IMG/VR virus record: IMGVR_UViG_3300029882_000009
Location: 33,746-97,745 of that record
Strand: one strand, 5' to 3'
Length of the DNA: 64,000 nucleotides
From: a virus
Part shown: piece by piece, positions 49,755 through 56,514 of the stretch
Layout: each line of letters begins with the position of its first letter
How positions within the stretch are numbered: the first letter of the stretch is position 1
Notes under the pieces: model-generated
Database searches by the model: none
The model's input: the letters and a program-made list of their open reading frames with translations, nothing else
What the model was told of the DNA's origin: nothing
Translations under genes and position numbers: made by a program

Positions 49755-49778
49755 AGTTACAGAGTAAAATCTGTGACT
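49755..49778 (+). promoter_or_regulatory. Intergenic hairpin element copy 1
   Basis: AGTTACAGA - gtaaaa - TCTGTGACT (9 bp with one T-G pair), flanked by GTAACTC on the left and TATGATAC on the right. Those flanks can form a second helix. It lies between a stop and a ribosome site. It shares flanks and position with the YTAAYCA-loop hairpins but has a different loop. Confidence 0.6.
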
Positions 49779-49805
49779 TATGATACAAAACTAAAGGAGC
49801 AAGAA

Positions 49806-50039
49806 ATGGTCAAAACAATTGCAAAACTGTACGAAGGTAATCGCTGCCACGGAACGTTGGAAAGCGCAAAGGAATTAACAACAACAGAACAAAGGGAATA
49901 TGCACGTATTACATTGGCTGCATTCACCTATTTAACATGCGTACAATTCCGTGTGCCGAGATCGACTTTTAGCAACGATTTTACACGCTCAGATTTTTCC
50001 GGACATGTTAGGGATTTGACTAATATAGTAATTTTGTAA
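49806..50039 (+). CDS. hypothetical protein, 77 aa
   Basis: ATG 49806 is preferred to 49773 because AAAGGAG lies six to seven bases upstream and the earlier ATG lies inside the hairpin element. Helical, charged first half (SAKELTTTEQREYARITLAA) and RVPRSTFSNDFTRSDFSGHV. Unknown function. Confidence 0.65.
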   Translation: MVKTIAKLYEGNRCHGTLESAKELTTTEQREYARITLAAFTYLTCVQFRVPRSTFSNDFTRSDFSGHVRDLTNIVIL

Positions 50040-50042
50040 CTC

Positions 50043-50067
50043 ATAGGCTGGCTAATCACCAGCCTAT
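50043..50067 (+). promoter_or_regulatory. Intergenic hairpin element copy 2
   Basis: ATAGGCTGG - CTAATCA - CCAGCCTAT (9 bp), flanked by GTAACTC and CATGATAC. The second helix GTAxC/GxTAC is possible. It lies between the stop at 50039 and the next gene's ribosome site. Confidence 0.75.
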
Positions 50068-50100
50068 CATGATACAAAACTAAGTATCAAGGAGAATCAT

Positions 50101-50352
50101 ATGGTCCGAACAATATCGGTGAAATTTGACATGGCGAATATGAACATGTCCCGAATGATGGATTTTGAGAAGGAAGTATTGTCACTCAACAATTCTCAAA
50201 ACGAGCTATGTACCAGTCACGAAGTTGGATTTACGGCAGATCATGATGTAGTAATAATCTACTTTGTGTCAGACCTTCACACCATCAAGGCAATTAACCT
50301 TGCAATCAAAAAGTATGAGGGTATTAAAATGTCGGACAAATCTAGCTACTGA
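50101..50352 (+). CDS. hypothetical protein, 83 aa
   Basis: CAAGGAG lies eight bases before ATG. The protein starts with a Met-rich stretch (MANMNMSRMMDFEKEVLSLN) and ends with a beta-helix unit (HDVVIIYFVSDLHTIKAINL). Unknown function. Confidence 0.65.
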   Translation: MVRTISVKFDMANMNMSRMMDFEKEVLSLNNSQNELCTSHEVGFTADHDVVIIYFVSDLHTIKAINLAIKKYEGIKMSDKSSY

Positions 50353-50401
50353 AAATATAGGTACACAAATTTGGGCAAAGTATCCAAAATTAATGTATAC
50401 G

Positions 50402-50467
50402 CATAGGCATAGGCATAGGCATAGGCATAGGCATAGGCATAGGCATAGGCATAGGCATAGGCATAGG
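50402..50467 (+). repeat. Hexanucleotide tandem repeat (CATAGG) x 11
   Basis: Eleven perfect copies of CATAGG, directly followed by AGAATGTAATG, so the last repeat supplies the AGGAG of the next gene's ribosome site. The tract lies in a leader, not in a convincing coding frame. Copy number may change by slippage without affecting any frame, but it could alter spacing or structure around the ribosome site. Confidence 0.95.
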
Positions 50468-50475
50468 AGAATGTA

Positions 50476-50601
50476 ATGGACTCAATATTATCAGGATTTT
50501 TAGGAATGTTCGCTGGTGTAGTATTTATAATAATATTCCCAGTCGGATCAATTGTGGAATTTGTAATAAAATTACCATATATGTTATTCAGGAGAAAATA
50601 A
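50476..50601 (+). CDS. 41-aa membrane protein
   Basis: ATG 50476 after AGGAGAATGTA. A strongly hydrophobic helix (LGMFAGVVFIIIFPVGSIVE, FVIKL) and a basic end (LFRRK). The stop overlaps the next ATG (TAATG). Expression would depend on a ribosome site built from the CATAGG tract. Confidence 0.55.
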   Translation: MDSILSGFLGMFAGVVFIIIFPVGSIVEFVIKLPYMLFRRK

Positions 50602-50672
50602 TGAAAATTGAATATCTGGCACTTGTCGGCTTTCCCATGTTTGTATTAATATGGGTGCATATTGTCAATTGA
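50601..50672 (+). CDS. 23-aa membrane peptide
   Basis: Starts in the TAATG overlap with the previous gene; CAGGAGAA lies upstream. MKIEYLALVGFPMFVLIWVH then IVN is a single hydrophobic helix. Tiny, but coupled and preceded by a good ribosome site. Confidence 0.4.
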   Translation: MKIEYLALVGFPMFVLIWVHIVN

Positions 50673-50678
50673 TAACAG

Positions 50679-50707
50679 TATGTATTGATCTAATCAGTCA
50701 ATACATA
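50679..50707 (+). promoter_or_regulatory. Intergenic hairpin element copy 3
   Basis: TATGTATTGA - TCTAATCAG - TCAATACATA; with a T-G closing pair the loop is CTAATCA. The flanks AACAG and ATGATGTT allow an outer helix AACA/TGTT, which replaces the GTAxC/GxTAC helix of copies 1, 2 and 5. Confidence 0.75.
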
Positions 50708-50744
50708 ATGATGTTAATTACCATGCAAAATAGTTGGCATTAGA

Positions 50745-50870
50745 ATGGACGCTAAAATGAAAACTGGAACCTTATATATTCTAGAATATATAACACTAAG
50801 AACGTTTGAAATAACATGTAACAATATTGTTTTTGTAGATTACATATTGATAAAATCACACCAATTATAA
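50745..50870 (+). CDS. possible 41-aa protein
   Basis: Open frame MDAKMKTGTLYILEYITLRT... ending before the ribosome site of the pentapeptide gene. No clear ribosome site precedes it. It fills an otherwise empty 180-nt gap after hairpin copy 3. Weakly supported. Confidence 0.25.
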   Translation: MDAKMKTGTLYILEYITLRTFEITCNNIVFVDYILIKSHQL

Positions 50871-50884
50871 AGGAGAATACGAAT

Positions 50885-52138
50885 ATGAACATGACAACTG
50901 AAGAATTGGCACTAAAACTAACACTGCATCTAAAATGGCTAAATGGCGATTGTGATGGAGTTAGGCTTAATCTACGCAATGCCGATCTAAACAATGCCAA
51001 TCTACGCTTTGCCGATCTAAACAATGCCGATCTACGCAATGCCGATCTACGCTTTGCCGATCTAAACAATGCCGATCTACGCAATGCCGATCTAAACAAT
51101 GCCGATCTACGCTTTGCCGATCTAAACAATGCCGATCTAAGCAATGCCGATCTACGCTTTGCCTATCTAAGCAATGCCGATCTAAACAATGCCAATCTAA
51201 GCAATGCCGATCTAAGCAATGCCGATCTAAGCAATGCCGATCTAAGCAATGCCGATCTAAGCAATGCCGATCTACGCAATGCCATAACTACAGATACTAT
51301 TCTGGGGGTTAAGGAGGAAGTTAAAATATTAATGAATTCTAAAAATCGAACATTTGGTATCGAGATCGAAATTAACGATCTTGATGAATATGAAGCAGCG
51401 GATGTTTTGCAGTTTGCTGGCATTAACGCCAAAAAAGAAGACTATAATCACAAACTTCGCACACACTGGAAATGTACAACCGATTCAACGGTTGATGGAT
51501 GTGAAGTGGTATCGCCTCCTCTGACAATTGATAATATAGAAGAGGTACGTACTGTAATATCGGCATTGGAGAATGCTGGTGCCACTGTCAATTACAAATG
51601 TGGTTTACATGTCCATTGGGCAGCATCTGACTTGACACTTCTACAATTTAAAAGAATATGTAAAGGTTATATTAGAGCACAGCCCCTTGTGAATATCTTG
51701 CTAGAGCCACCACGACGAATGAATCGTAACAGTTATCTACATGACAACCCTCCTGATTTTTGCGATATTGATAGAGCCGAAAGTCAATCAGATTTGTCAT
51801 ATATTGTATGTTGTAACGATAGATACCGCAAATTAAATCTCGAGTCTTTACAGGTGCATGGAACCATTGAATTCCGTGCATATCATGGGACATTGGATGC
51901 ACAAGAAGTGATTGACTGGATTTATTTAACTAAATCTATAGTCGAACATTCGATATCGCAATCCAATATCAAACCACTGGATACTCTTCTGGCCAAACTT
52001 GGAGAACGATCAACACTTCACACTTGGCTATCGCCTCAGTATTTAGGGCTTGATAAAAATATGCAATCTCGTTTTATGCAAAGGTATGAAGATTTGAAAA
52101 TAATGGAGGCTGAATATTGTTCAAGATCAAGGTGGTAG
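50885..52138 (+). CDS. Pentapeptide-repeat / amidoligase fusion
   Basis: 417 aa. Residues about 27-135 are about 21 tandem pentapeptide repeats (A(D/N)L(N/R/S)(N/F)), encoded by nearly identical 15-nt units, a sign of recent expansion. From about 150 the protein is an amidoligase of the COOH-NH2 ligase family: FGIEIEINDLDEYEAADVLQ, DGCEVVSPPLTI, KCGLHVHW and IEFRAYHGTLDAQEVIDWIY, with Glu and His/Arg residues of an ATP-grasp/glutamine-synthetase-like site. These enzymes join amines to carboxylates and in known operons pair with gamma-glutamylcyclotransferases, as here. The N-terminal beta-helix may bind the substrate or mimic DNA. Confidence 0.85.
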   Translation: MNMTTEELALKLTLHLKWLNGDCDGVRLNLRNADLNNANLRFADLNNADLRNADLRFADLNNADLRNADLNNADLRFADLNNADLSNADLRFAYLSNADLNNANLSNADLSNADLSNADLSNADLSNADLRNAITTDTILGVKEEVKILMNSKNRTFGIEIEINDLDEYEAADVLQFAGINAKKEDYNHKLRTHWKCTTDSTVDGCEVVSPPLTIDNIEEVRTVISALENAGATVNYKCGLHVHWAASDLTLLQFKRICKGYIRAQPLVNILLEPPRRMNRNSYLHDNPPDFCDIDRAESQSDLSYIVCCNDRYRKLNLESLQVHGTIEFRAYHGTLDAQEVIDWIYLTKSIVEHSISQSNIKPLDTLLAKLGERSTLHTWLSPQYLGLDKNMQSRFMQRYEDLKIMEAEYCSRSRW

Positions 52139-52416
52139 GTTTAGGTGGTAATAACATCATATACGCAAATAGTGTTACAGATATGTTTCATCAATTGCGT
52201 AAATGTTCTCGTACAAGAACAAAATCAGATAGTGTATTCCGCCGTGAATATGCGAGACGGGTGGAATGGTTTTATCCGAATGTGGAGTTGCACCCGCAAA
52301 ATGCGGATATTCTGTTCCGAGAATTACAGGAACTTGGAGTAATACAAGATATAACAACGTCAAAATTACTTCGTGATGCGATTAACAAAGTAGGAAACAA
52401 TTTTAAAATAGATTAA
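52117..52416 (+). CDS. hypothetical protein, 99 aa, TTG start
   Basis: TTG 52117 follows GGAGG at 7-nt spacing and overlaps the end of the amidoligase gene by 22 bases. MFKIKVVGLGGNNIIYANSV looks like a beta start. Basic centre (LRKCSRTRTKSDSVFRREYA) and helical end. It probably works with the amidoligase, from coupling. No family was recognised. Confidence 0.65.
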   Translation: MFKIKVVGLGGNNIIYANSVTDMFHQLRKCSRTRTKSDSVFRREYARRVEWFYPNVELHPQNADILFRELQELGVIQDITTSKLLRDAINKVGNNFKID

Positions 52417-52423
52417 CAACACC

Positions 52424-52450
52424 ATACGCACATTTAACCAGTGTGCGTAT
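52424..52450 (+). promoter_or_regulatory. Intergenic hairpin element copy 4
   Basis: ATACGCACA - TTTAACCAG - TGTGCGTAT; with a T-G closing pair the loop is TTAACCA. The flanks AACACC and CATGATGTT give the AACA/TGTT outer helix. Between the stop at 52416 and the ribosome site of the next gene. Confidence 0.7.
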
Positions 52451-52486
52451 CATGATGTTAATTTTAATGTCACACAGGGAGAATAT

Positions 52487-52987
52487 ATGAATTTAGATAT
52501 AACTGAAGAAGAACGTACATCACTGCTTAGGGCACTATCGTACCAGCATTTTACGGATTGTATGGAACTATACGATAAAATCAGGGATATTCAACCTGAT
52601 ATACTCTTATTTGTATATGGAACTCTAAAACGAGGACATGGAAACCACCATTTATTGCAATATTCAAAATTTATTGCAGAAGTAGAAACTGAGCCAGAAT
52701 TCAGATTGTATTCTGGAGGTATTCCCTACCTTATACATGATCCTAAACACGGTTACAGTGTCAGTGGCGAACTCTATAAAGTGGATTACCATACCCTCAT
52801 GCGTGTTGACCGGTTAGAAGGACATCCAGACCATTACAAACGGACCAAAATTGAAATAGGCAACATTCAGTGTGAGACATATATCTATACTCGCAACATC
52901 AAAAACACCGAAGAATTGACAAATGGAGAATATACACATGCTTTATCTGGCTTATGGATCAAATCTCAGTATCGATCAAATGAATAG
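52487..52987 (+). CDS. Gamma-glutamylcyclotransferase-like protein 1 (AIG2/GGCT fold)
   Basis: 166 aa with a short helical N-terminal extension. DILLFVYGTLKRGHGNHHLL is the GGCT nucleotide-like loop (YGTLxxGxxN), and VDRLEGHPDHYKRT carries the catalytic Glu (E111). GGCT enzymes cyclise gamma-glutamyl amines to 5-oxoproline. With the upstream amidoligase this suggests making and removing a gamma-glutamyl-type amide. AGGGAGAA precedes the ATG. Confidence 0.85.
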   Translation: MNLDITEEERTSLLRALSYQHFTDCMELYDKIRDIQPDILLFVYGTLKRGHGNHHLLQYSKFIAEVETEPEFRLYSGGIPYLIHDPKHGYSVSGELYKVDYHTLMRVDRLEGHPDHYKRTKIEIGNIQCETYIYTRNIKNTEELTNGEYTHALSGLWIKSQYRSNE

Positions 52988-53582
52988 ACGCTGCCCTTAT
53001 GCTGATCTTGTTGACTCTTACATCCTACCTGATTTTGAATTAGTCTTTTGTGATGTAGCAACAATTCGACCAGCAGCTGGCAAACAGACATTATGCGCCC
53101 TTTACGATATCACAATCTTCTGTAAAGAGATTCTGGACATATATGAAGGAGTAGAAACTGGAAAATATAAAGTCTATACAACTATAACCCAATATGGTAA
53201 GGCTATTGTATATGCTATGCCGAACCTAAAACAAGTGCTAGAAGCCCCTACTGAGTGGTACGCTGACAAAATACGACAGGGTTATCGTGACTGGTGTTTA
53301 GATCTTGACCATTTAGAATCAATCATCTCGACCATGCCGGAACGCAACAAATGGAATAAATGGGACAATTTTGATTGGAACAAAGATTATTACACTCAAT
53401 ACGGCGATGGAGGAAAATGTTTGTCACGATATCCAGACCATAAAGCGACAAAAGAATCATTCTCAAAAGAACCAGTAAAAGCATTTAAGGCAAACAAAAC
53501 TAATTATCAGAACATAAGCACTGATAAAGATCGTATTGAAACGATGGAGTGGAATAAGAAATGGGCATTGAAGGAAGGATAG
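52938..53582 (+). CDS. Gamma-glutamylcyclotransferase-like protein 2
   Basis: The start is ATG 52938, which places YLAYGSNLS at the N terminus as in GGCT family members; GGAGAA lies upstream. LDIYEGVETGKYKVYT carries catalytic E70. The C-terminal about 90 residues are Lys/Trp-rich and specific to this protein. It overlaps GGCT-like 1 by 50 bases. Two GGCT paralogues after one amidoligase suggest two different amide substrates or a forward/back pair. Confidence 0.82.
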   Translation: MLYLAYGSNLSIDQMNRRCPYADLVDSYILPDFELVFCDVATIRPAAGKQTLCALYDITIFCKEILDIYEGVETGKYKVYTTITQYGKAIVYAMPNLKQVLEAPTEWYADKIRQGYRDWCLDLDHLESIISTMPERNKWNKWDNFDWNKDYYTQYGDGGKCLSRYPDHKATKESFSKEPVKAFKANKTNYQNISTDKDRIETMEWNKKWALKEG

Positions 53583-53605
53583 GTTAAAACATAGGTTAGT
53601 AACTC

Positions 53606-53630
53606 ATGCTGGCGCTAATCACGCCAGCAT
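53606..53630 (+). promoter_or_regulatory. Intergenic hairpin element copy 5
   Basis: ATGCTGGCG - CTAATCA - CGCCAGCAT (9 bp, perfect), flanked by GTAACTC and CATGATAC as in copy 2. It lies between the GGCT-like 2 stop and the next gene. The stem differs from copy 2 at paired positions, so structure is conserved over sequence. Confidence 0.75.
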
Positions 53631-53657
53631 CATGATACTAATCAATAAAGGGAATAT

Positions 53658-54014
53658 ATGAGAAAAACAAAAGAGAAGTTCCATAACTTCTATTCGTATA
53701 GTAAACAATGTCGTAAAACCGCTTATGATACCCCAGAATATCTAAACGAGAACGATAAGGTTACGCTGACAGAATTAATACACTGTCTACAAACTAATGA
53801 TATATCTAGATTTCATGCGCTTGCGCGCGGGAATAATAATCAAGGTTTGTTTTGGAGAATATTAGGCTGGCCAGAAGGTCTTAATTATTGTTACGATTAT
53901 GAATTTTGCGTATTAAGTGCAATGCCGGGGTTGATACGGCACGAATTGCCAAAATTACTAGCTGGTGTACCAGTATATACTAATCAAGGAGAAAATTATG
54001 ACTACACTATTTGA
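53658..54014 (+). CDS. hypothetical protein, 118 aa
   Basis: AAAGGGAA precedes the ATG. Basic, aromatic start (KEKFHNFYSYSKQCRKTAYD), a helical middle (DKVTLTELIHCLQTNDISRF) and LFWRILGWPEGLNYCYDYEF. No family was recognised. The 3' end overlaps the next gene. Confidence 0.6.
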   Translation: MRKTKEKFHNFYSYSKQCRKTAYDTPEYLNENDKVTLTELIHCLQTNDISRFHALARGNNNQGLFWRILGWPEGLNYCYDYEFCVLSAMPGLIRHELPKLLAGVPVYTNQGENYDYTI

Positions 54015-54219
54015 GTTTCCCACCAGACAAATAGCTAACAAGTTCTATGATGAAATTGTTAATGATGGAATATTTGATAGGATAGCATCTATGGACTCCA
54101 AAGTAACAATAATTGCAGTTAACGACGAGCAAATAGAACGTATGGCCAAATACAAATCGCTTGCGTCAAGATACTACAATGCTTCATTTAAAGAAGTAAC
54201 AATCGTAATAGGAGTATAA
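53998..54219 (+). CDS. hypothetical protein, 73 aa
   Basis: ATG 53998 has CAAGGAGAAAATT upstream; the longer frame from 53965 lacks a site. Beta-helix-beta pattern (TTLFEFPTRQIANKFYDEIV, KVTIIAVNDEQIERMAKY), with an RRM-like ferredoxin layout possible. Unknown function. Confidence 0.6.
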   Translation: MTTLFEFPTRQIANKFYDEIVNDGIFDRIASMDSKVTIIAVNDEQIERMAKYKSLASRYYNASFKEVTIVIGV

Positions 54220-54312
54220 TTGAATAGTATTACAAAAATCAATGTGATATGTTGTCTTACTGCATTCAGCATGTTCATAATGCTAGCAGTGGCAATATTT
54301 ATTTTTGGATAG
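54220..54312 (+). CDS. 30-aa membrane peptide, TTG start
   Basis: TTG 54220 directly follows the previous stop and has AGGAG five bases upstream. LNSITKINVICCLTAFSMFI then MLAVAIFIFG is one membrane helix. Unknown function. Confidence 0.4.
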   Translation: MNSITKINVICCLTAFSMFIMLAVAIFIFG

Positions 54313-54320
54313 GAGAATAT

Positions 54321-54587
54321 ATGATGCAAGTATTAGGTAAGGATTTGCCGCCTCAACTTCAAAAAGAAGTTTTATCCATGTTTGTACATAGATATACAGG
54401 TATTCACAAACCGGCATGGGTTAAGTCAAATAACCCGGTACAATTTGCCGACGACAAAGACTGGTTGGCACACACGTTGTTCTATGTCACGAAGAAGGGT
54501 CAAATTGCAAACAGGCCAAATCATTGCGAATCAAGTCCGACATGGCCTAACAATCCAGAATTAAGGAAAACATTCAATGCAAGTTAA
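54321..54587 (+). CDS. hypothetical protein, 88 aa
   Basis: ATG 54321 has AGGAGAAT upstream. LPPQLQKEVLSMFVHRYTGI, KPAWVK and DDKDWLAHTLFYVTKKGQIA suggest a small globular protein. It recalls a phage family with a W-L-A-x-TxF-xV motif of unknown function. Confidence 0.6.
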   Translation: MMQVLGKDLPPQLQKEVLSMFVHRYTGIHKPAWVKSNNPVQFADDKDWLAHTLFYVTKKGQIANRPNHCESSPTWPNNPELRKTFNAS

Positions 54588-54987
54588 AGGCTTAGAGTTA
54601 GATAAATTCACAACCGCATATTGTGTTGCAATGTTATGGTCAAGTCAGGATTGGAGTAAAGTAGATAATGTCACAATCCATAATCCCGAACCTATGGATG
54701 CGAATTACTCAATATTAGATATTGAAAAACGCACTTTGAAATTGATCATAAAGGATTGTGCAACATTCCAATCTGCGAATTCTGAAGATTTAGGTGAGTG
54801 TGGAGCTACCTTAGAACAGGCTGGTCATGACTACTGGTTAACTCGTAATCGACACGGAGTGGGCTTCTGGGACCGTTCTGATGACTACTACAGTCAAGAA
54901 CAGAGGGACAGATTAACTCTCGCCAGTCATAAAGCTGACGAACAAGATCCCTATATCTACAGAGGAAAGATAAGGATAGATTACTAA
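54577..54987 (+). CDS. Conserved phage protein (GHDFWLTRNxHGxGFWDR type), 136 aa
   Basis: The segment AGHDYWLTRNRHGVGFWDRS is the hallmark of a widespread phage and plasmid protein family. FTTAYCVAMLWSS and the end DPYIYRGKIRIDY also fit. The biochemical role is unknown. The start overlaps the previous gene by 11 bases. Confidence 0.8.
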   Translation: MQVKGLELDKFTTAYCVAMLWSSQDWSKVDNVTIHNPEPMDANYSILDIEKRTLKLIIKDCATFQSANSEDLGECGATLEQAGHDYWLTRNRHGVGFWDRSDDYYSQEQRDRLTLASHKADEQDPYIYRGKIRIDY

Positions 54988-55088
54988 TGATTGACTATCT
55001 GTTATCTCACCCAATAATTCCGATTACCATATTAATCGTATGGTTAATATTCGGAGCATGGTATATATGGAAAGGATATCCAAAATGA
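54987..55088 (+). CDS. 33-aa membrane peptide
   Basis: The ATG overlaps the previous stop (TAATG). IIPITILIVWLIFGAWYIW is a strong membrane helix. The stop overlaps the next ATG (ATGA). One of four tiny membrane peptides in this early block. Confidence 0.45.
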   Translation: MIDYLLSHPIIPITILIVWLIFGAWYIWKGYPK

Positions 55089-55276
55089 TTAAGAAGTCAT
55101 ATGAAGTGTTAATCGAAACATTAGGTACACACGGCGGTTCATACAGAAAAATATCTATTTATGCTGATAACGTTCAGGATGCAAAAGATAAAATTTCTAA
55201 AATTAAAACAAATAGAGAAACTAAATACCTACTCCTTAATACTTCAATGGGAGTGCGTAAAATTTTGTGCGCATAA
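55085..55276 (+). CDS. hypothetical protein, 63 aa
   Basis: ATG 55085 has AAAGGAT upstream and overlaps the preceding stop. KKSYEVLIETLGTHGGSYRK, NVQDAKDKISKI and ETKYLLLNTSMGVRKILCA give a compact alpha/beta domain. It is the last gene before a terminator. Unknown function. Confidence 0.6.
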   Translation: MIKKSYEVLIETLGTHGGSYRKISIYADNVQDAKDKISKIKTNRETKYLLLNTSMGVRKILCA

Positions 55277-55282
55277 ACCATA

Positions 55283-55309
55283 ACCAGCCAGAAATGGCTG
55301 GTCTTTTTT
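55283..55309 (+). terminator. Rho-independent terminator of the early block
   Basis: ACCAGCC, 6-nt loop, GGCTGGT (7 bp) followed by C and six T (55304-55309). It closes the rightward unit that began at 49.1 kb. Confidence 0.88.
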
Positions 55310-55389
55310 ATCTATCTTATATCTACTTATGCGCATAAACTATAATTTCTGTACGCTGAGGGATTTGGTTTGTTATGTCATAATAAAAC

Positions 55390-56514
55390 ATGACACACAA
55401 ACAGACAGAACTTAATAGACTACGTGCGTTGGAGATCAAATACACGCGAGAACAACGCTCTACGCCTAATCTAGAGCGTTCTATACCGTCCTTATGGTCA
55501 CGTGAGTATCAATCGGCGCTGGCGGAAAATGGTCGTTTAGAACGCCTTCAGGCTAAGTCTGATCTTCTTTCCAATATTGAATTAGACAAGTACTATCTTC
55601 TTAACCCTGATCATTGGACGCCTCCAGATACCACCCCCTTAAACGATGACGACTCTCTCATTAAGGACCATATCCTATTAACACCTATTCCAAAATTATT
55701 TAATGTAAATATTCCATCGACTTGTCCTTCTGAATTTAATATCGTTAAAATTCAGAAGTCTGACACTGAGCAACGTATTCACCCACCGCGCTATCACCTT
55801 ACCGAACAAGAACAGAAAGACAATCCTCTTTTAACCATATCAGAATGTATCCAATATACTGACAGTACCCTGAATGCGAACTGGTTCTATGCCCAAATCA
55901 TTTCCCACCGGCTTAGAGCTACATGGCACATAGTGCCAGACAGTGACTATAAACAGCCGCGTGTAGCGTTCTCTGAACTACAGAGATGGAACCTTACCAG
56001 AGTACGATATCGCAATCAAAATAGTTTTAACCATAATACGATATCGCTTATTCAAGATTTTAAAGATCCTGAATATTATGAAGTTTTTGACTGGTATCGA
56101 ACGCTGGGGTATGTTTCATATTCTTCTAATAATTTTTCTGATAATATTGAGAATGCAAAACGTAATAATATCAAGAATGGTTTTTCAAAAAATCTCGTTT
56201 TAGTTTTCGATATAAATAAAAATCCCATATCCTCACCTGTTCGCATGACTGAAGCATTTTCAATTTTATTTGAAAATTCAAAATCCCATATTTCTTCTCC
56301 AAAAATTAGAAAACCATATCGCTCATTTACAGAAAAAACTGAGCGGCGTGATGAAATCTTAATTTGCCATGAATCCTTCGCTGCGAGATACGAGCACGGA
56401 ATTCCATCCTTAACCTCCATATCCACATGGGAACCCTCGTCAATGCTTGCTAAAGAGCGCTCTATTGGTTCACTCTCAGATTTATCAAAACGCAAACTTC
56501 CAAAACGAAAATAA
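55390..56514 (+). CDS. Orphan protein, 374 aa
   Basis: No recognisable domain. Helical, charged N terminus (TELNRLRALEIKYTREQRST, LAENGRLERLQAKSDLLSNI), a central Pro/Thr region, then DTEQRIHPPRYHL, TLNANWFYAQIISHRLRATW and a basic Ser-rich end (LSDLSKRKLPKRK). There is no ribosome site; a CATAAT lies five bases before the ATG, so it may be leaderless. It flanks the inverted-repeat region and could be an origin-associated protein. Low G+C and Asn/Ser/Pro richness set it apart from the earlier genes. Confidence 0.65.
   Translation: MTHKQTELNRLRALEIKYTREQRSTPNLERSIPSLWSREYQSALAENGRLERLQAKSDLLSNIELDKYYLLNPDHWTPPDTTPLNDDDSLIKDHILLTPIPKLFNVNIPSTCPSEFNIVKIQKSDTEQRIHPPRYHLTEQEQKDNPLLTISECIQYTDSTLNANWFYAQIISHRLRATWHIVPDSDYKQPRVAFSELQRWNLTRVRYRNQNSFNHNTISLIQDFKDPEYYEVFDWYRTLGYVSYSSNNFSDNIENAKRNNIKNGFSKNLVLVFDINKNPISSPVRMTEAFSILFENSKSHISSPKIRKPYRSFTEKTERRDEILICHESFAARYEHGIPSLTSISTWEPSSMLAKERSIGSLSDLSKRKLPKRK

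Noticed and set aside
50264-50476. Frame with an H-R repeat over the CATAGG tract
   Set aside because: It overlaps a real gene out of frame and runs through the hexamer repeat; no ribosome site.
50752-51432. Two long minus-strand frames rich in RSAL repeats across the pentapeptide gene
   Set aside because: They are the antisense of the 15-nt repeats, which lack stops on both strands; no ribosome site and no sense outside the repeats.
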